Of a stretch of DNA of 64,000 nucleotides, positions 54,888 through 63,038 are shown in pieces. The notes below the pieces were generated by a model that had not been told where the DNA came from, ran no database searches, and saw only the letters and a list, made by a program, of their open reading frames with translations. The DNA is from Amycolatopsis sp. WAC 01376 (GTDB taxonomy: Bacteria > Actinomycetota > Actinomycetes > Mycobacteriales > Pseudonocardiaceae): the NCBI RefSeq assembly GCF_003947415.1, contig NZ_QHKL01000001.1, positions 248,001-312,000 on the forward strand, read 5' to 3'. The position numbers and the translations under genes were made by a program. Within the stretch, counting starts at the first letter, position 1; every line of letters begins with the position of its first letter.

Positions 54888-56402
54888 TTACCTGAGGCGC
54901 ATACGTCGGAGCTTCCCGGTGGCGGAGTGCGGCAGGGACTCGGCGAACTCGACGGTGTGCGGCACCTTGTACCCGGCCAGGTGCTCCGCGCAGTGCTCGA
55001 CGACCTGCTGCTCCGAAAGCGAGGCGCCGGGCGCGGGGACGACGACGGCCTTCACCGCTTCGCCGGTCCGCTCGTCGACGACGCCGACGACACCCGCCTC
55101 GACGACCTCGTCCAGCATCGAGATCACGTTCTCGACCTCGTGCGGGAAGACGTTGAAGCCGTTGACGATGATCAGGTCGTTGGCGCGGTCCACCAGATGC
55201 AGGTCGCCGTCGGTGTCGAGGTAGCCGACGTCGCCGGTGCGGAACCAGCCGTCCTCGTCGGGACCGTGCGAACCGTCGGGCCAGTAGCCGGAGAACAGGT
55301 TCGCGCCGCGGATCGACACCAGGCCGGTGCCGCCGTCCTCGTCGAAGGCGTCGCCGAGGTCGTCCGGGTCCAGCGGGACGGGTTCCGCGTCGCCGTCGCT
55401 GTCGACCAGCCGGAGCTCGACGCCGGGCAGCGGCCGCCCGACCGAACCCGGCTTCGGGTAGCCGGTGACGAGCGTCGTGGTGACCACGGGCGCGCATTCG
55501 GTGAGGCCGTAGCCCTCGTAGACGTCGAGTCCGGTGGCGCCGCGGAGCGCGGTGAGGATCTTGGGGTGCAGCGGCGCCGCGCCCGACGTCATCCGCCGAA
55601 CGGTGGAGAGGCCTCGCCCGAGTTCCTCGGGGTCCATCGCGGCGAATTCGGCGTACATCGCGGGCACGCCGGCGATCGAGGTCACCCGGTACTCGGCACA
55701 GTCGGCCAGCGTCCGCTCGGCGAGGAAACGTTCGGACAGGATCGCCGTCGCACCGACCGCCGTGGTCTGTAGCAGGCCGGGACCCAGGCCGTAGACGTGG
55801 AACAACGGGATGGTGATGAGCACGCGATCGCCGTGCACGAGCGGCGTGGGGACGATCCGGTTCAGCTGGTCGAGGTTCGCCAGCAGCGCCCGGTGCGACA
55901 GCATCACGCCGCGCGGCGGACCGGTCGTGCCGGAGGTGTACGAAATGACCGCGATGTCCTCACCGGATCCGGCGGCGCCGACCGGTTCGGCTGCTCCATC
56001 CGAGGTAACAGGCGGTGAGAGGCTTGTCACTCCATCGGGGAGTCCCTCGGTCGTTTCGCGTTCGAGGACGAGCCGCGCGCCGCTGTGCTCCAGCAGCCCG
56101 TTCAGCTCCGCCGGCGGGGCCTGCGGCGAGATCGGGACGACCACCGCGCCCGCCCGGAGCGCCCCGAACAGCGAGACGGCGAACGCGGCCGACGTCGGCA
56201 GCCGCAATGCCACCCGGTCCCCGCGCTCGATTCCCCCGTCGAGCAGGGCGTGGGCCAGCGCGTGGGCGGCGTTGTCGAGCTGCGCCCAAGTCAGCGCGAC
56301 CCCACCCCCGGTCTCCTGGACGGCCGCCTTGCCGGGCCACTGGCGGGCGGCCTCGACGAGCAAGGTGGGCACGCTTCCTTCGGCAACCTGCTCCGCGCTC
56401 AA
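54888..56402 (-). CDS. AMP-binding acyl-CoA ligase
   Basis: 504 residues, ANL superfamily. ATP loop ISYTSGTTGPPRGVMLSHRAL, YEGYGLTECAPVV, RTGDVGYLDTDGDLHLVDRANDLIIVNGFNVFP and catalytic lysine in SATGKLRRM. Likely a long-chain fatty acid-CoA ligase; substrate cannot be read from sequence. TTG start preceded by ggaagagg. Divergent from bldN. Confidence 0.9.
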   Translation of the reverse strand: MSAEQVAEGSVPTLLVEAARQWPGKAAVQETGGGVALTWAQLDNAAHALAHALLDGGIERGDRVALRLPTSAAFAVSLFGALRAGAVVVPISPQAPPAELNGLLEHSGARLVLERETTEGLPDGVTSLSPPVTSDGAAEPVGAAGSGEDIAVISYTSGTTGPPRGVMLSHRALLANLDQLNRIVPTPLVHGDRVLITIPLFHVYGLGPGLLQTTAVGATAILSERFLAERTLADCAEYRVTSIAGVPAMYAEFAAMDPEELGRGLSTVRRMTSGAAPLHPKILTALRGATGLDVYEGYGLTECAPVVTTTLVTGYPKPGSVGRPLPGVELRLVDSDGDAEPVPLDPDDLGDAFDEDGGTGLVSIRGANLFSGYWPDGSHGPDEDGWFRTGDVGYLDTDGDLHLVDRANDLIIVNGFNVFPHEVENVISMLDEVVEAGVVGVVDERTGEAVKAVVVPAPGASLSEQQVVEHCAEHLAGYKVPHTVEFAESLPHSATGKLRRMRLR

Positions 56403-56591
56403 CTGCGAACCTCTTCCCTCGGATCGACGGCGTTGTCAGTTTGTCATCTCGGCCATCGTCATGGGGGTCACTCCGTTTCGTCGCAGTTCCGTAACCCCGG
56501 CACCGCTACCTACTTCGCGGTAACTACACGTATGCTGCTGGACGTCGTCGAGTGGTGTTGATCACTCGATGGTGAGAAAGGGAGTCCGGAC

Positions 56592-56669
56592 GTGCAGATC
56601 TTGCAGGCCCACGCGGCGGTGGGACATGCGGGCCGGTACTCCCTGTCCGGAACGGGAGGTGCACCGTGA
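56592..56669 (+). CDS. 25-codon leader ORF coupled to bldN
   Basis: GTG at 56592 with aaagggag ahead, reading MQILQAHAAVGHAGRYSLSG plus TGGAP, stop TGA overlapping the bldN GTG (GTGA, 56666-56669). It has a better binding site than most genes here and mostly G/C third positions. A leader of this kind would make bldN translation depend on ribosomes finishing the peptide. No known family; conservation not tested. Confidence 0.55.
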   Translation: MQILQAHAAVGHAGRYSLSGTGGAP

Positions 56670-57364
56670 CCCTTCCCGCGCCGAACCCCGTCTCCATGCT
56701 GGCGGGCCACATCCTCCGCCGGAGCGGTTTCCCCGCGGCGCCGCCGTCCCGGCCGAAGGTCGAAGAGAGCGACGCCGCCGCCGAAGCCGCGAAGGCCGAA
56801 GCCTGGGAGCTGGTCAGCGCCGCACAGGGCGGCGACACCTCCGCTTTCGGACGGCTCTACGACCGCTACGTCGACGTCGTCTACCGCTACGTCCTGTTCC
56901 GCCTCGGCGACCGGGACCTCGCCGAGGACGTCACCAGCGAGACCTTCCTCCGCGCGCTGCGCCGCATCACGTCGGTGAGCTACCAGGGGCGTGACGTCGG
57001 CGCCTGGTTCGTCACGATCGCGCGCAACATCATCCTCGACCACGTGAAGTCGAGCCGGTTCCGCCTCGAGGTCGTCACCGACGAGGTCGCCGAGCCCAAC
57101 GGGGCACCGATCGGGAACGTCGGCGTGCAGGCCGTCGCCGGGCCCGAACAGCAGGCCATCAGCCGCGCCACCCGCGCCGAACTGTTGCGTTGCGTCGCCG
57201 AACTCGGCGAGGACCAGCGCGAGTGCATCGTGCTGCGGTTCATGCAGGGGCTCTCGGTCGCCGAGACCGCGGCGATCATGAAGCGCAACGAAGGTGCCAT
57301 CAAGGCCCTTCAGCACCGCGCGGTACGCCGTTTGGCACAACTTCTGCCCACCGGATTGCGTTAA
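56666..57364 (+). CDS. bldN: ECF sigma factor BldN
   Basis: 232 residues. Region 2 (about 46-128: AFGRLYDRYVDVVYRYVLFRL, SETFLRALRR, WFVTIARNIILDHVKSSRFRLEV) and region 4 (about 168-226: LRFMQGLSVAETAAIMKRNEGAIKALQHR). Near-identical segments occur in Streptomyces BldN, which drives aerial development, and the linkage to rex-hem genes is the same. The N-terminal ~45 residues are an extension; in Streptomyces a similar one is cleaved. GTG start with gggagg ahead. Its anti-sigma factor follows. Confidence 0.88.
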   Translation: MTLPAPNPVSMLAGHILRRSGFPAAPPSRPKVEESDAAAEAAKAEAWELVSAAQGGDTSAFGRLYDRYVDVVYRYVLFRLGDRDLAEDVTSETFLRALRRITSVSYQGRDVGAWFVTIARNIILDHVKSSRFRLEVVTDEVAEPNGAPIGNVGVQAVAGPEQQAISRATRAELLRCVAELGEDQRECIVLRFMQGLSVAETAAIMKRNEGAIKALQHRAVRRLAQLLPTGLR

Positions 57365-57473
57365 AGTCCCATATTTGTCCCTCACCGGGCCTTGCCGTAA
57401 CCCTTGGGCGTCCCCGCTCGTTTTCTCAGCCAGACCGGTGTCAGGACCGGGCTGAGCAGATGGAGACTTCGCC

Positions 57474-58562
57474 GTGGGCGTGCCGGGATGGTTCGCGCGG
57501 GAGCGGGCGGACGGTGACCGCTTCGCCGACCTTGTCGACGGCACCGCGTCCCCGGCGGACGACGAGTTCGCCCACGAACTCGCCCTCGTCGGCGGCTTGC
57601 GCGAACTGGGCGCCGGCGGCGCTCCCGACGCCGAAACACGGCAACGGATCCGCGACGAGATCGCCGGACGGCTCGCCGAAGCCGAAGCCGCGCCCAAGCG
57701 TCGCGGTCACGCCGTGGCCAACCTCGCCGCGGCCGCCGTCGCGCTCGTACTGGCGCTGGGCGGCATCACGCTGCTGCTGTCCAAGGACGCGTTGCCGGGC
57801 GATCCGCTCTACGGCATCAAACGAGCGGGTGAATCGGCCGCGCTCGGGCTCACCTTCGACGAGCAGGACAAGGCGAAGAAGCATCTGGAGTTCGCCGCGA
57901 ACCGCGTCGGCGAGCTCGCCGAGCTGACCCGGCAGGACGCGCCCACCGACGCGTATTTCACCGGCCTCACCGATTTCGAGACGGATCTGCGGGCCGGGGT
58001 CTCGCGGCTGACGGCGATCGTCACCGATCAGGGTGGCCAGACGCGGCTGACCGAACTCCGCTCCTGGGCGCGGCAGCAGTCCGACCGGCTCGGTGTCCAG
58101 GTCGGGCAGGCCCCCGCCGAAGCCCGCGACAAGTTCGCCGCGGCCCGCAGCCTGCTCGACAAGGTCCAGGCGCGCACGACGGATCTCGGCTCGCGGCTGG
58201 TCTGCTACACGATCACCACGGGCTCCTCCGACGAACTGGGCGCGGTCCCGGCCGCCGGTGACTGCGTCCGCGACCCCGATTCCCCCGACGCGGCCGTGCC
58301 GCCGGTGTCGTCTCCCCCGCCGTCGTCCGCGCCGACCGGTTCACCTTCGCCGACGTCGGTGCCGCCGGCATCTTCCGTCGTGGACACCGCCGCCCCGACC
58401 GGACCGCTCGCGCCACCCACCGCGGGCACGCCGCCGCCCGTGGCGCCCACCCCCGGCCCGACGAACCTGCCGCCCCTGCCGACGCCGACCGTCACCCCGA
58501 AGCCGCCGCTGATTTCGATTCCGCCGCTCATCCCGGGGTTACCGCCGATAATCATCGGCTGA
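57474..58562 (+). CDS. rsbN: RsbN-like membrane anti-sigma factor (DUF5667)
   Basis: 362 residues. Cytoplasmic N-terminus (1-80, GDRFADLVDGT ... FAHELALVGGLREL), one membrane helix (81-103), an outer DUF5667-type domain with LPGDPLYGIKRAGESAALGLTFDEQDKAKKHLEFA (about 107-225), and a Pro/Thr/Ser-rich tail from 270. In Streptomyces RsbN holds BldN through its short N-terminal domain. Position 109 bp behind the sigma gene supports this. GTG start. Confidence 0.82.
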   Translation: MGVPGWFARERADGDRFADLVDGTASPADDEFAHELALVGGLRELGAGGAPDAETRQRIRDEIAGRLAEAEAAPKRRGHAVANLAAAAVALVLALGGITLLLSKDALPGDPLYGIKRAGESAALGLTFDEQDKAKKHLEFAANRVGELAELTRQDAPTDAYFTGLTDFETDLRAGVSRLTAIVTDQGGQTRLTELRSWARQQSDRLGVQVGQAPAEARDKFAAARSLLDKVQARTTDLGSRLVCYTITTGSSDELGAVPAAGDCVRDPDSPDAAVPPVSSPPPSSAPTGSPSPTSVPPASSVVDTAAPTGPLAPPTAGTPPPVAPTPGPTNLPPLPTPTVTPKPPLISIPPLIPGLPPIIIG

Positions 58563-58657
58563 CGCTCTGTCGACGAGGGAGGCGCCACACCTGGTACGAG
58601 CCGGTCGAGCGCTCGCTACGCTGTGCGTAGGCACCTGGGATTCCGGAGGCGGTGTGC

Positions 58658-59560
58658 GTGTCAGTTTGGCGGGGCAGGGACAAGAGTCAAGAGCTCGAAC
58701 GGCTGGCCGAGCTCGCGGGCGAGGCGTCGGCCGAGGCCGCCATGGCGACCGCGTCCGCCGAAGCCCTCGAACCGCCCGCGCCGCCCGCTCCGCCGGACCT
58801 GACGGCGGCCGCGTTCTTCGACGTCGACAACACCATGATGATGGGCGCGTCGATCTTCTACTTCGCCCGCGGACTGGCCGCGCGCAAGTTCTTCACCTCC
58901 GCCGATCTGGCCGGATTCGTCTGGCAGCAGGTGAAATTCCGGCTCGGCGGCCGTGAGAACAAAGAGGACATCAAAACCCACCGCGAGCGCGCACTGTCCT
59001 TTGTGGCCGGTCGCACCGTGCAGGAACTGACCGACATCAGCGAAGAGATCTACGACGAGCTGATGGCGGACAAGATCTGGTCCGGCACCAGGGCGCTCGC
59101 GCAGATGCACCTCGACGCCGGGCAGCGCGTCTGGCTCGTCACCGCGACCCCGATCGAACTCGCGGCCATCATCTCGCGGCGCCTCGGCCTCACCGGCGCA
59201 CTGGGCACCGTCGCGGAGACCAAGGACGGCGTCTACACCGGCCGCCTCGTCGGCGACCTGCTGCACGGCCGCGCGAAAGCCCACGCCGTACGGGCGCTGG
59301 CGTCACGCGAAGGACTGAATCTCAAGCGCTGCACGGCGTATTCGGACTCGCAGAACGACGTCCCCATGCTTTCGGTCGTCGGGACCGCGGTCGCGGTGAA
59401 CCCCGACGGCGGTCTCCGCGACGTCCCGCGGGCGCGCGGCTGGGAGATCCGCGACTTCCGGACCGGCCGGAAGGCCGCGAAGATCGGCGTGCCTTCGGTG
59501 CTCGGCGTCGGCGCCGTGGCCGGCGCCGTCGCGGCCGGCATGGCCTACCGACGCCGCTGA
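58658..59560 (+). CDS. HAD-IB family phosphatase, SerB-like
   Basis: 300 residues. Catalytic motif [11 protein letters not shown] (DxDxT type), [18 protein letters not shown], and [15 protein letters not shown] (motif IV). N-terminal Ala/Glu-rich region of about 45 residues and a C-terminal membrane-like helix ([17 protein letters not shown]). Related to SerB1 (Rv0505c) and CicA-like proteins; substrate unknown. Start GTG 58658, eight bases after ggagg, preferred over GTG 58652. The last codons are duplicated at 59771-59789. Confidence 0.88.
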   Translation: MSVWRGRDKSQELERLAELAGEASAEAAMATASAEALEPPAPPAPPDLTAAAFFDVDNTMMMGASIFYFARGLAARKFFTSADLAGFVWQQVKFRLGGRENKEDIKTHRERALSFVAGRTVQELTDISEEIYDELMADKIWSGTRALAQMHLDAGQRVWLVTATPIELAAIISRRLGLTGALGTVAETKDGVYTGRLVGDLLHGRAKAHAVRALASREGLNLKRCTAYSDSQNDVPMLSVVGTAVAVNPDGGLRDVPRARGWEIRDFRTGRKAAKIGVPSVLGVGAVAGAVAAGMAYRRR

Positions 59561-59937
59561 CCCGCGTCACTCACGTGCTTGAAGCCGTAACTCGCGTGTG
59601 TGGGGCCGTAACTCTCGAGTTACGGCCTCAAGCACGCGAGTTACGGGTCTGATCACGCGAGTCACGAGTTCCAGCACTGCGGAGGAAGCGGACCCGCCAC
59701 TCCTGACTGTCCAGAAGGGACGCCAGTCCAGGCCAAGGTGCCCGAATTGGGGGCTTTGCGCAGTTTCGCGCCTACCGGCGCCGCTGACCCCGCCACTCGC
59801 GTGCTTGAAGCCGTAACTCACGTGTCTGAAGCCGTAACTCACGTGTCTGAAGGCGTAACTCTCGAGTTACGGCCTCAAGCACGCGAGTTACGGGTCTGAT
59901 CACGCGAGTTACGGCTTCAAGCACGGCGGAGGGGGCG
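59561..59937. repeat. Duplicated block of mirrored 21-bp repeats
   Basis: Two copies, about 59565-59685 and 59790-59925. Units of the type gccgtaactcacgtgtctgaa recur every 21 bp, then reverse orientation at ctcgag (59611-59620 region and 59871 region), giving a long hairpin. Copy 2 is preceded by cctaccggcgccgctgacc (59771-59789), a copy of the HAD gene's own 3' end at 59544-59562, so gene end plus repeat were duplicated together. No gene in the 377 bp. Confidence 0.85.
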
Positions 59938-61041
59938 CTAGCCCTTGAAGACGCTCCGCCGCTGCGAAAGGCGTTTGTAGAGCGACTGCTGGATCGACTC
60001 CCGGACCTGGTCGGTCAGGGTGAAGACCAGCATCGGGTCGTCGACGGCGTCCGCGTCGTAGGTGTCGGTGCGGATGGGCTCGCCGAACTCGATGCTCCAC
60101 TTCGTCGGCAGCGGGATCGCGCCGAGCGGGCCGAGCAGCGGGAAGAACGGCGTCACCGGGAAGTACGGCAGGCCGAGCACCCGCGCGAGCAGCTTGATGT
60201 CGCCGACCTTCGGGTAGATCTCCTCCGCGCCGATGACCGACACGGGAATGATCGGCACCCCGGTCCGCAGCGCGGCGGACACGAAACCACCGCGGCCGAA
60301 CCGCTGCAGTTTGTACCGCGACGAGAACGGTTTCCCGATCCCCTTGAACCCTTCCGGCCAGACGCCGACGAGTTCTCCCTTGCGCAGCAGGCGTTCCGCG
60401 TCCGCGTTGCAGGCGAGCGTCTGCCCGGACTTGCGGGCGAACGAGCCGATCAGCGGCATCTGGAACACCAGGTCCGCGCCGAGGCCGCGCAGATGCCTGC
60501 CGCCGGGGGCGTGGTCGTGCACGGCGACGGCGGTCATCAGCGCGTCGAGCGGCAACGTGCCGGAGTGGTTCGACACCAGCAGCGCGCCGCCGTCGGCCGG
60601 CAGGTTCTCGACGCCGAAGGTGTCGACCCGGAACCACTTCTCGTACAGCGCGCGCAGCGGCGGCAACAGCAGGGTTTCGGTGAGCTCGGCGTCGAAGCCG
60701 AACTCGTCGACGGTGTAGTCGCCGGTCAGCCGGTCCCGCAGGAATCCCAGCGCCGTCCTGAGCGAGGCCGGGAGGAGGTCCGCGTCGGCCGGGCGGGTCC
60801 GGGCGGGCGAGACCCGCGCCGTCCCGGGGAACTCGACGACGGGTGCGTCCGCCCGGCGTTCCTGCCGCAGATGTTCTTGTGCCTCTTCGGACTCGCGAAG
60901 ATCCCGATCCGCTTGGACGGCCTGGTCCGGCTTCTCTCTGCCGGGGCCGTGCAACGGGATGACCTGCGCTTCAGCGCCGCTCACGTTTTCCGCCTCGCCT
61001 TCATGAGAGTTTTCGGGGTTGTTCTCGTGCGGCCTGCTCAT
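59938..61041 (-). CDS. Lysophospholipid acyltransferase family protein
   Basis: 367 residues. An acidic ~100-residue N-terminus, then the acyltransferase core: NHSGTLPLDALMTAVAVHDH (H and D six apart rather than four), VGVWPEGFKGIGKPFSSRYK, and GVPIIPVSVIGAEEIYP. Close in motifs to mycobacterial Rv0502. Presumably acylates a lyso-lipid at the inner membrane face. ATG overlaps the epimerase stop by four bases; the longer frame upstream is read-through. Confidence 0.87.
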   Translation of the reverse strand: MSRPHENNPENSHEGEAENVSGAEAQVIPLHGPGREKPDQAVQADRDLRESEEAQEHLRQERRADAPVVEFPGTARVSPARTRPADADLLPASLRTALGFLRDRLTGDYTVDEFGFDAELTETLLLPPLRALYEKWFRVDTFGVENLPADGGALLVSNHSGTLPLDALMTAVAVHDHAPGGRHLRGLGADLVFQMPLIGSFARKSGQTLACNADAERLLRKGELVGVWPEGFKGIGKPFSSRYKLQRFGRGGFVSAALRTGVPIIPVSVIGAEEIYPKVGDIKLLARVLGLPYFPVTPFFPLLGPLGAIPLPTKWSIEFGEPIRTDTYDADAVDDPMLVFTLTDQVRESIQQSLYKRLSQRRSVFKG

Positions 61042-62087
61042 CGGTGCGTCGCCTGTCCGGTCGCCGCGGCCACCAGCACCTTGCCCGCGAGCCCGGCGAG
61101 CTTGCCGCCGTCCACCACGGGCCGGAGCCCGCGGCCGGTGATGTAGTCGTCGAACGCTTCCCGCGTCGTCCAGCGCGGGGTGTAGCCGAAGTCCTTCTTG
61201 AGTTTCGTGATGTCCACGACGCGGCCGAAGTTCAGCAGCCGCACCTGGTCGGCGGAGAAGTCGACCACCCTGGCGCCGCGCAGCACCTTGCCGACCGACG
61301 GCACGACACCGCTGGGCATCGGCAGCTCGAGCCGCCCGGCCCGCCGGATCGCCTGGGAAAGGGTGAGCACCCCTTCCGAGCCGACGTTGAACACGCCGGG
61401 CCTGTCGTTCAGCGTCGCGTGTTCGAACACGGCCAGCGCGTCGGAGGCGTGGAGCAGCTGGATCCGCGCGTCGTAGCCGAAGACGGTCGGGACCACCGGC
61501 AGCGCGAAGTAGCGCGAGAGCACGGTGTCGATCTCGGGGCTGATGATGTTGGCGAACCGGAGCAACGTCGTCGTGATGTCGGGACGACGGCGCATGAGCC
61601 CGCGGACGTACCCCTCCATCTCGACGGCGTCCTTCGCGTAGCCGCTGGTGGAGGTGGGGATGAGCTCGGAATCCTCGGTGAAGACGGCCTGGGAGCGCGC
61701 TCCGGCGCCGTACACCGCGGCCGTCGACTTCACCACGAGCTTGCGCACGAGCGGCGAGCGCTGGCAGGCCGCCAGCAGCCGCATCGTGCCGATGACGTTG
61801 ACCTCTTTGATCGCCGTCCGGCGAGCCGGGCCGGCCGGATGCGCGGTGCACGAGGCGTGCACCACGGTGTCGACCTTGGCCGTGCTGATCACCTTGGCGA
61901 TCAGCGGGTTGCGGATGTCGGCACGGACGTATTCGGCGTGGCCCATCCGCTGCAGGACCGACTTCTGCGGAGGCGTGGTGTCGACGCCGATCACCCGCTC
62001 GAACTCCGGATTGTTGCCGAGTCTGGCGAGCAGCTTCCCGCCAAGGTCTCCCCCGACCCCGGTCACGAGCACGATGTTCGACGGCAT
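61038..62087 (-). CDS. NAD-dependent epimerase/dehydratase, extended SDR
   Basis: 349 residues. NAD loop VLVTGVGGDLGGKLLARL, acidic residue binding ribose (GVDTTPP), and substrate segment SGYAKDAVEME, with Y-x3-K (YAKD lacks it in full: Y-A-K-D-A). Position beside the acyltransferase matches galE2-type Rv0501. Sugar or steroid-like substrate unknown. The SDR catalytic YxxxK is not clear, so activity is uncertain. Confidence 0.82.
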   Translation of the reverse strand: MPSNIVLVTGVGGDLGGKLLARLGNNPEFERVIGVDTTPPQKSVLQRMGHAEYVRADIRNPLIAKVISTAKVDTVVHASCTAHPAGPARRTAIKEVNVIGTMRLLAACQRSPLVRKLVVKSTAAVYGAGARSQAVFTEDSELIPTSTSGYAKDAVEMEGYVRGLMRRRPDITTTLLRFANIISPEIDTVLSRYFALPVVPTVFGYDARIQLLHASDALAVFEHATLNDRPGVFNVGSEGVLTLSQAIRRAGRLELPMPSGVVPSVGKVLRGARVVDFSADQVRLLNFGRVVDITKLKKDFGYTPRWTTREAFDDYITGRGLRPVVDGGKLAGLAGKVLVAAATGQATHR

Positions 62088-62373
62088 AGGACTCCCTGCG
62101 GCGTTGGGGCGGTTCTCGGACTTCGATCACGGGGTCCTGATGACCTTGAGCGCTGGTCGAGCCACCGAGTGTGCGCGTACCTGCACTCGTTGGAAGCATC
62201 GCGCGGGTGCCCTTGAGATGTTACCGCTCATTAGGGGTAGTCGACCCAGCGCTTACATGCTATTAACCAGCCGCTCGCGGAGGGGATGCACGTCTCACTC
62301 GAATGGGCGGAAACCGCCCACCGAATGGGAATGGCCCGTCCAGAAACTGGACGGGCCATTCACCGGCTGTGTC
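62088..62373. other. bS22-epimerase spacer
   Basis: 286 bp between two minus-strand genes. It holds the bS22 terminator at 62330-62360 and presumably the promoter of the epimerase-acyltransferase pair; no coding frame stands out. Confidence 0.6.
62330..62360 (-). terminator. bS22 terminator
   Basis: aatggcccgtccag (62330-62343) and ctggacgggccatt (62347-62360), perfect 14-bp stem with loop aaa, 13 bp past the bS22 stop. Confidence 0.85.
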
Positions 62374-62475
62374 TTACTTGCCGGCCTTCCTACGCTGAAC
62401 GCGCGTCCGGCGCAGCAACTTGCGGTGCTTCTTCTTCGACATGCGCTTACGGCGCTTCTTGATCACAGAGCCCAT
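62374..62475 (-). CDS. Small ribosomal protein bS22
   Basis: 33 residues, [20 protein letters not shown] continuing [13 protein letters not shown], almost entirely basic. This is the AURKAIP1/COX24-domain peptide known in mycobacteria as bS22 (Rv0500B), a small-subunit ribosomal protein. ATG with aaggagcg ahead. Between the excisionase-like gene and galE2-like gene exactly as in mycobacteria. Too short for routine gene finding. Confidence 0.95.
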   Translation of the reverse strand: MGSVIKKRRKRMSKKKHRKLLRRTRVQRRKAGK

Positions 62476-62620
62476 CGAGAGCGCTCCTTCCTTCGTCGTC
62501 GGTCACGCTGCCCGGCGCAGCGTCCAACGGGTGGAGCGCACAGGCACGAGCGGTCTTCCAGGGTACTCGCGCCCCGGAAGACGCCCTCGGGCGGGCACGT
62601 TGTGCCCCGCGAAGCGGGCC

Positions 62621-62836
62621 TCAGCCCACGTCGAAGTACGCGCCTTGGAGATATTCGTGAACAGCCTTTTCGGGCACTCTGAACGACTTCCCGACGCGCA
62701 CCGCGGGCAACTCGCCCGAGTGAACGAGGCGGTAGACGGTCATCTTGGAGACCCGCATCAGCGTGGCCACCTCGGCGACCGTCAGGAACTGGACCTGGCC
62801 CACTGAGGGCAGGTCATCCTTCTTGTTCTGCGGCAT
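62621..62836 (-). CDS. Excisionase-type helix-turn-helix protein
   Basis: 71 residues. A single MerR/Xis-like winged helix: FLTVAEVATLMRVSKMTVYRLVHSG with wing ELPAVRVGKSFRVPEKAV. Same family as BldC but distinct. In mycobacteria Rv0500A occupies this place between proC and bS22. Role unknown; the constant linkage to a ribosomal protein gene suggests a housekeeping regulator, not a phage excisionase. ATG start. Confidence 0.88.
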   Translation of the reverse strand: MPQNKKDDLPSVGQVQFLTVAEVATLMRVSKMTVYRLVHSGELPAVRVGKSFRVPEKAVHEYLQGAYFDVG

Positions 62837-62974
62837 GATTCACCGTGTCCTTCGACACGTGTCGCGCCACGAGGCTTCCCCACCTGTGGTATCGACACGC
62901 ACGTGCTCTCCTGAGAGTAGCGGGACTGGTGGGACTAAAGCGACGCGAGTCACCGAGATGGGCCCGTACGACTA

Positions 62975-63038
62975 CGCATTTCGTCCTCTGAATGCGGTAG
63001 TCAGACGACGAACTACCGCGTTCAGAGGACTAAACGCG
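62975..63038. repeat. Extragenic palindrome, copy 3 (proC-HTH)
   Basis: 27-bp arms 62975-63001 and 63012-63038 with three mismatches (core tttcgtcctctgaatgcggtag). Third copy of the family at 30616 and 40802. The right arm ends inside the proC stop region. Confidence 0.88.

Noticed and set aside
56461..56540. BldD box upstream of bldN
   Set aside because: Only a half-match (gtaaccc) to the BldD palindrome was found; not enough to call a site.
59561..59937. CRISPR array
   Set aside because: Repeats are contiguous 21-bp units that reverse orientation at the centre, without unique spacers or cas genes.
59938..62199. A 753-residue acyltransferase fusion
   Set aside because: The upstream part is the epimerase gene out of phase; ATG 61041 overlaps the epimerase stop.
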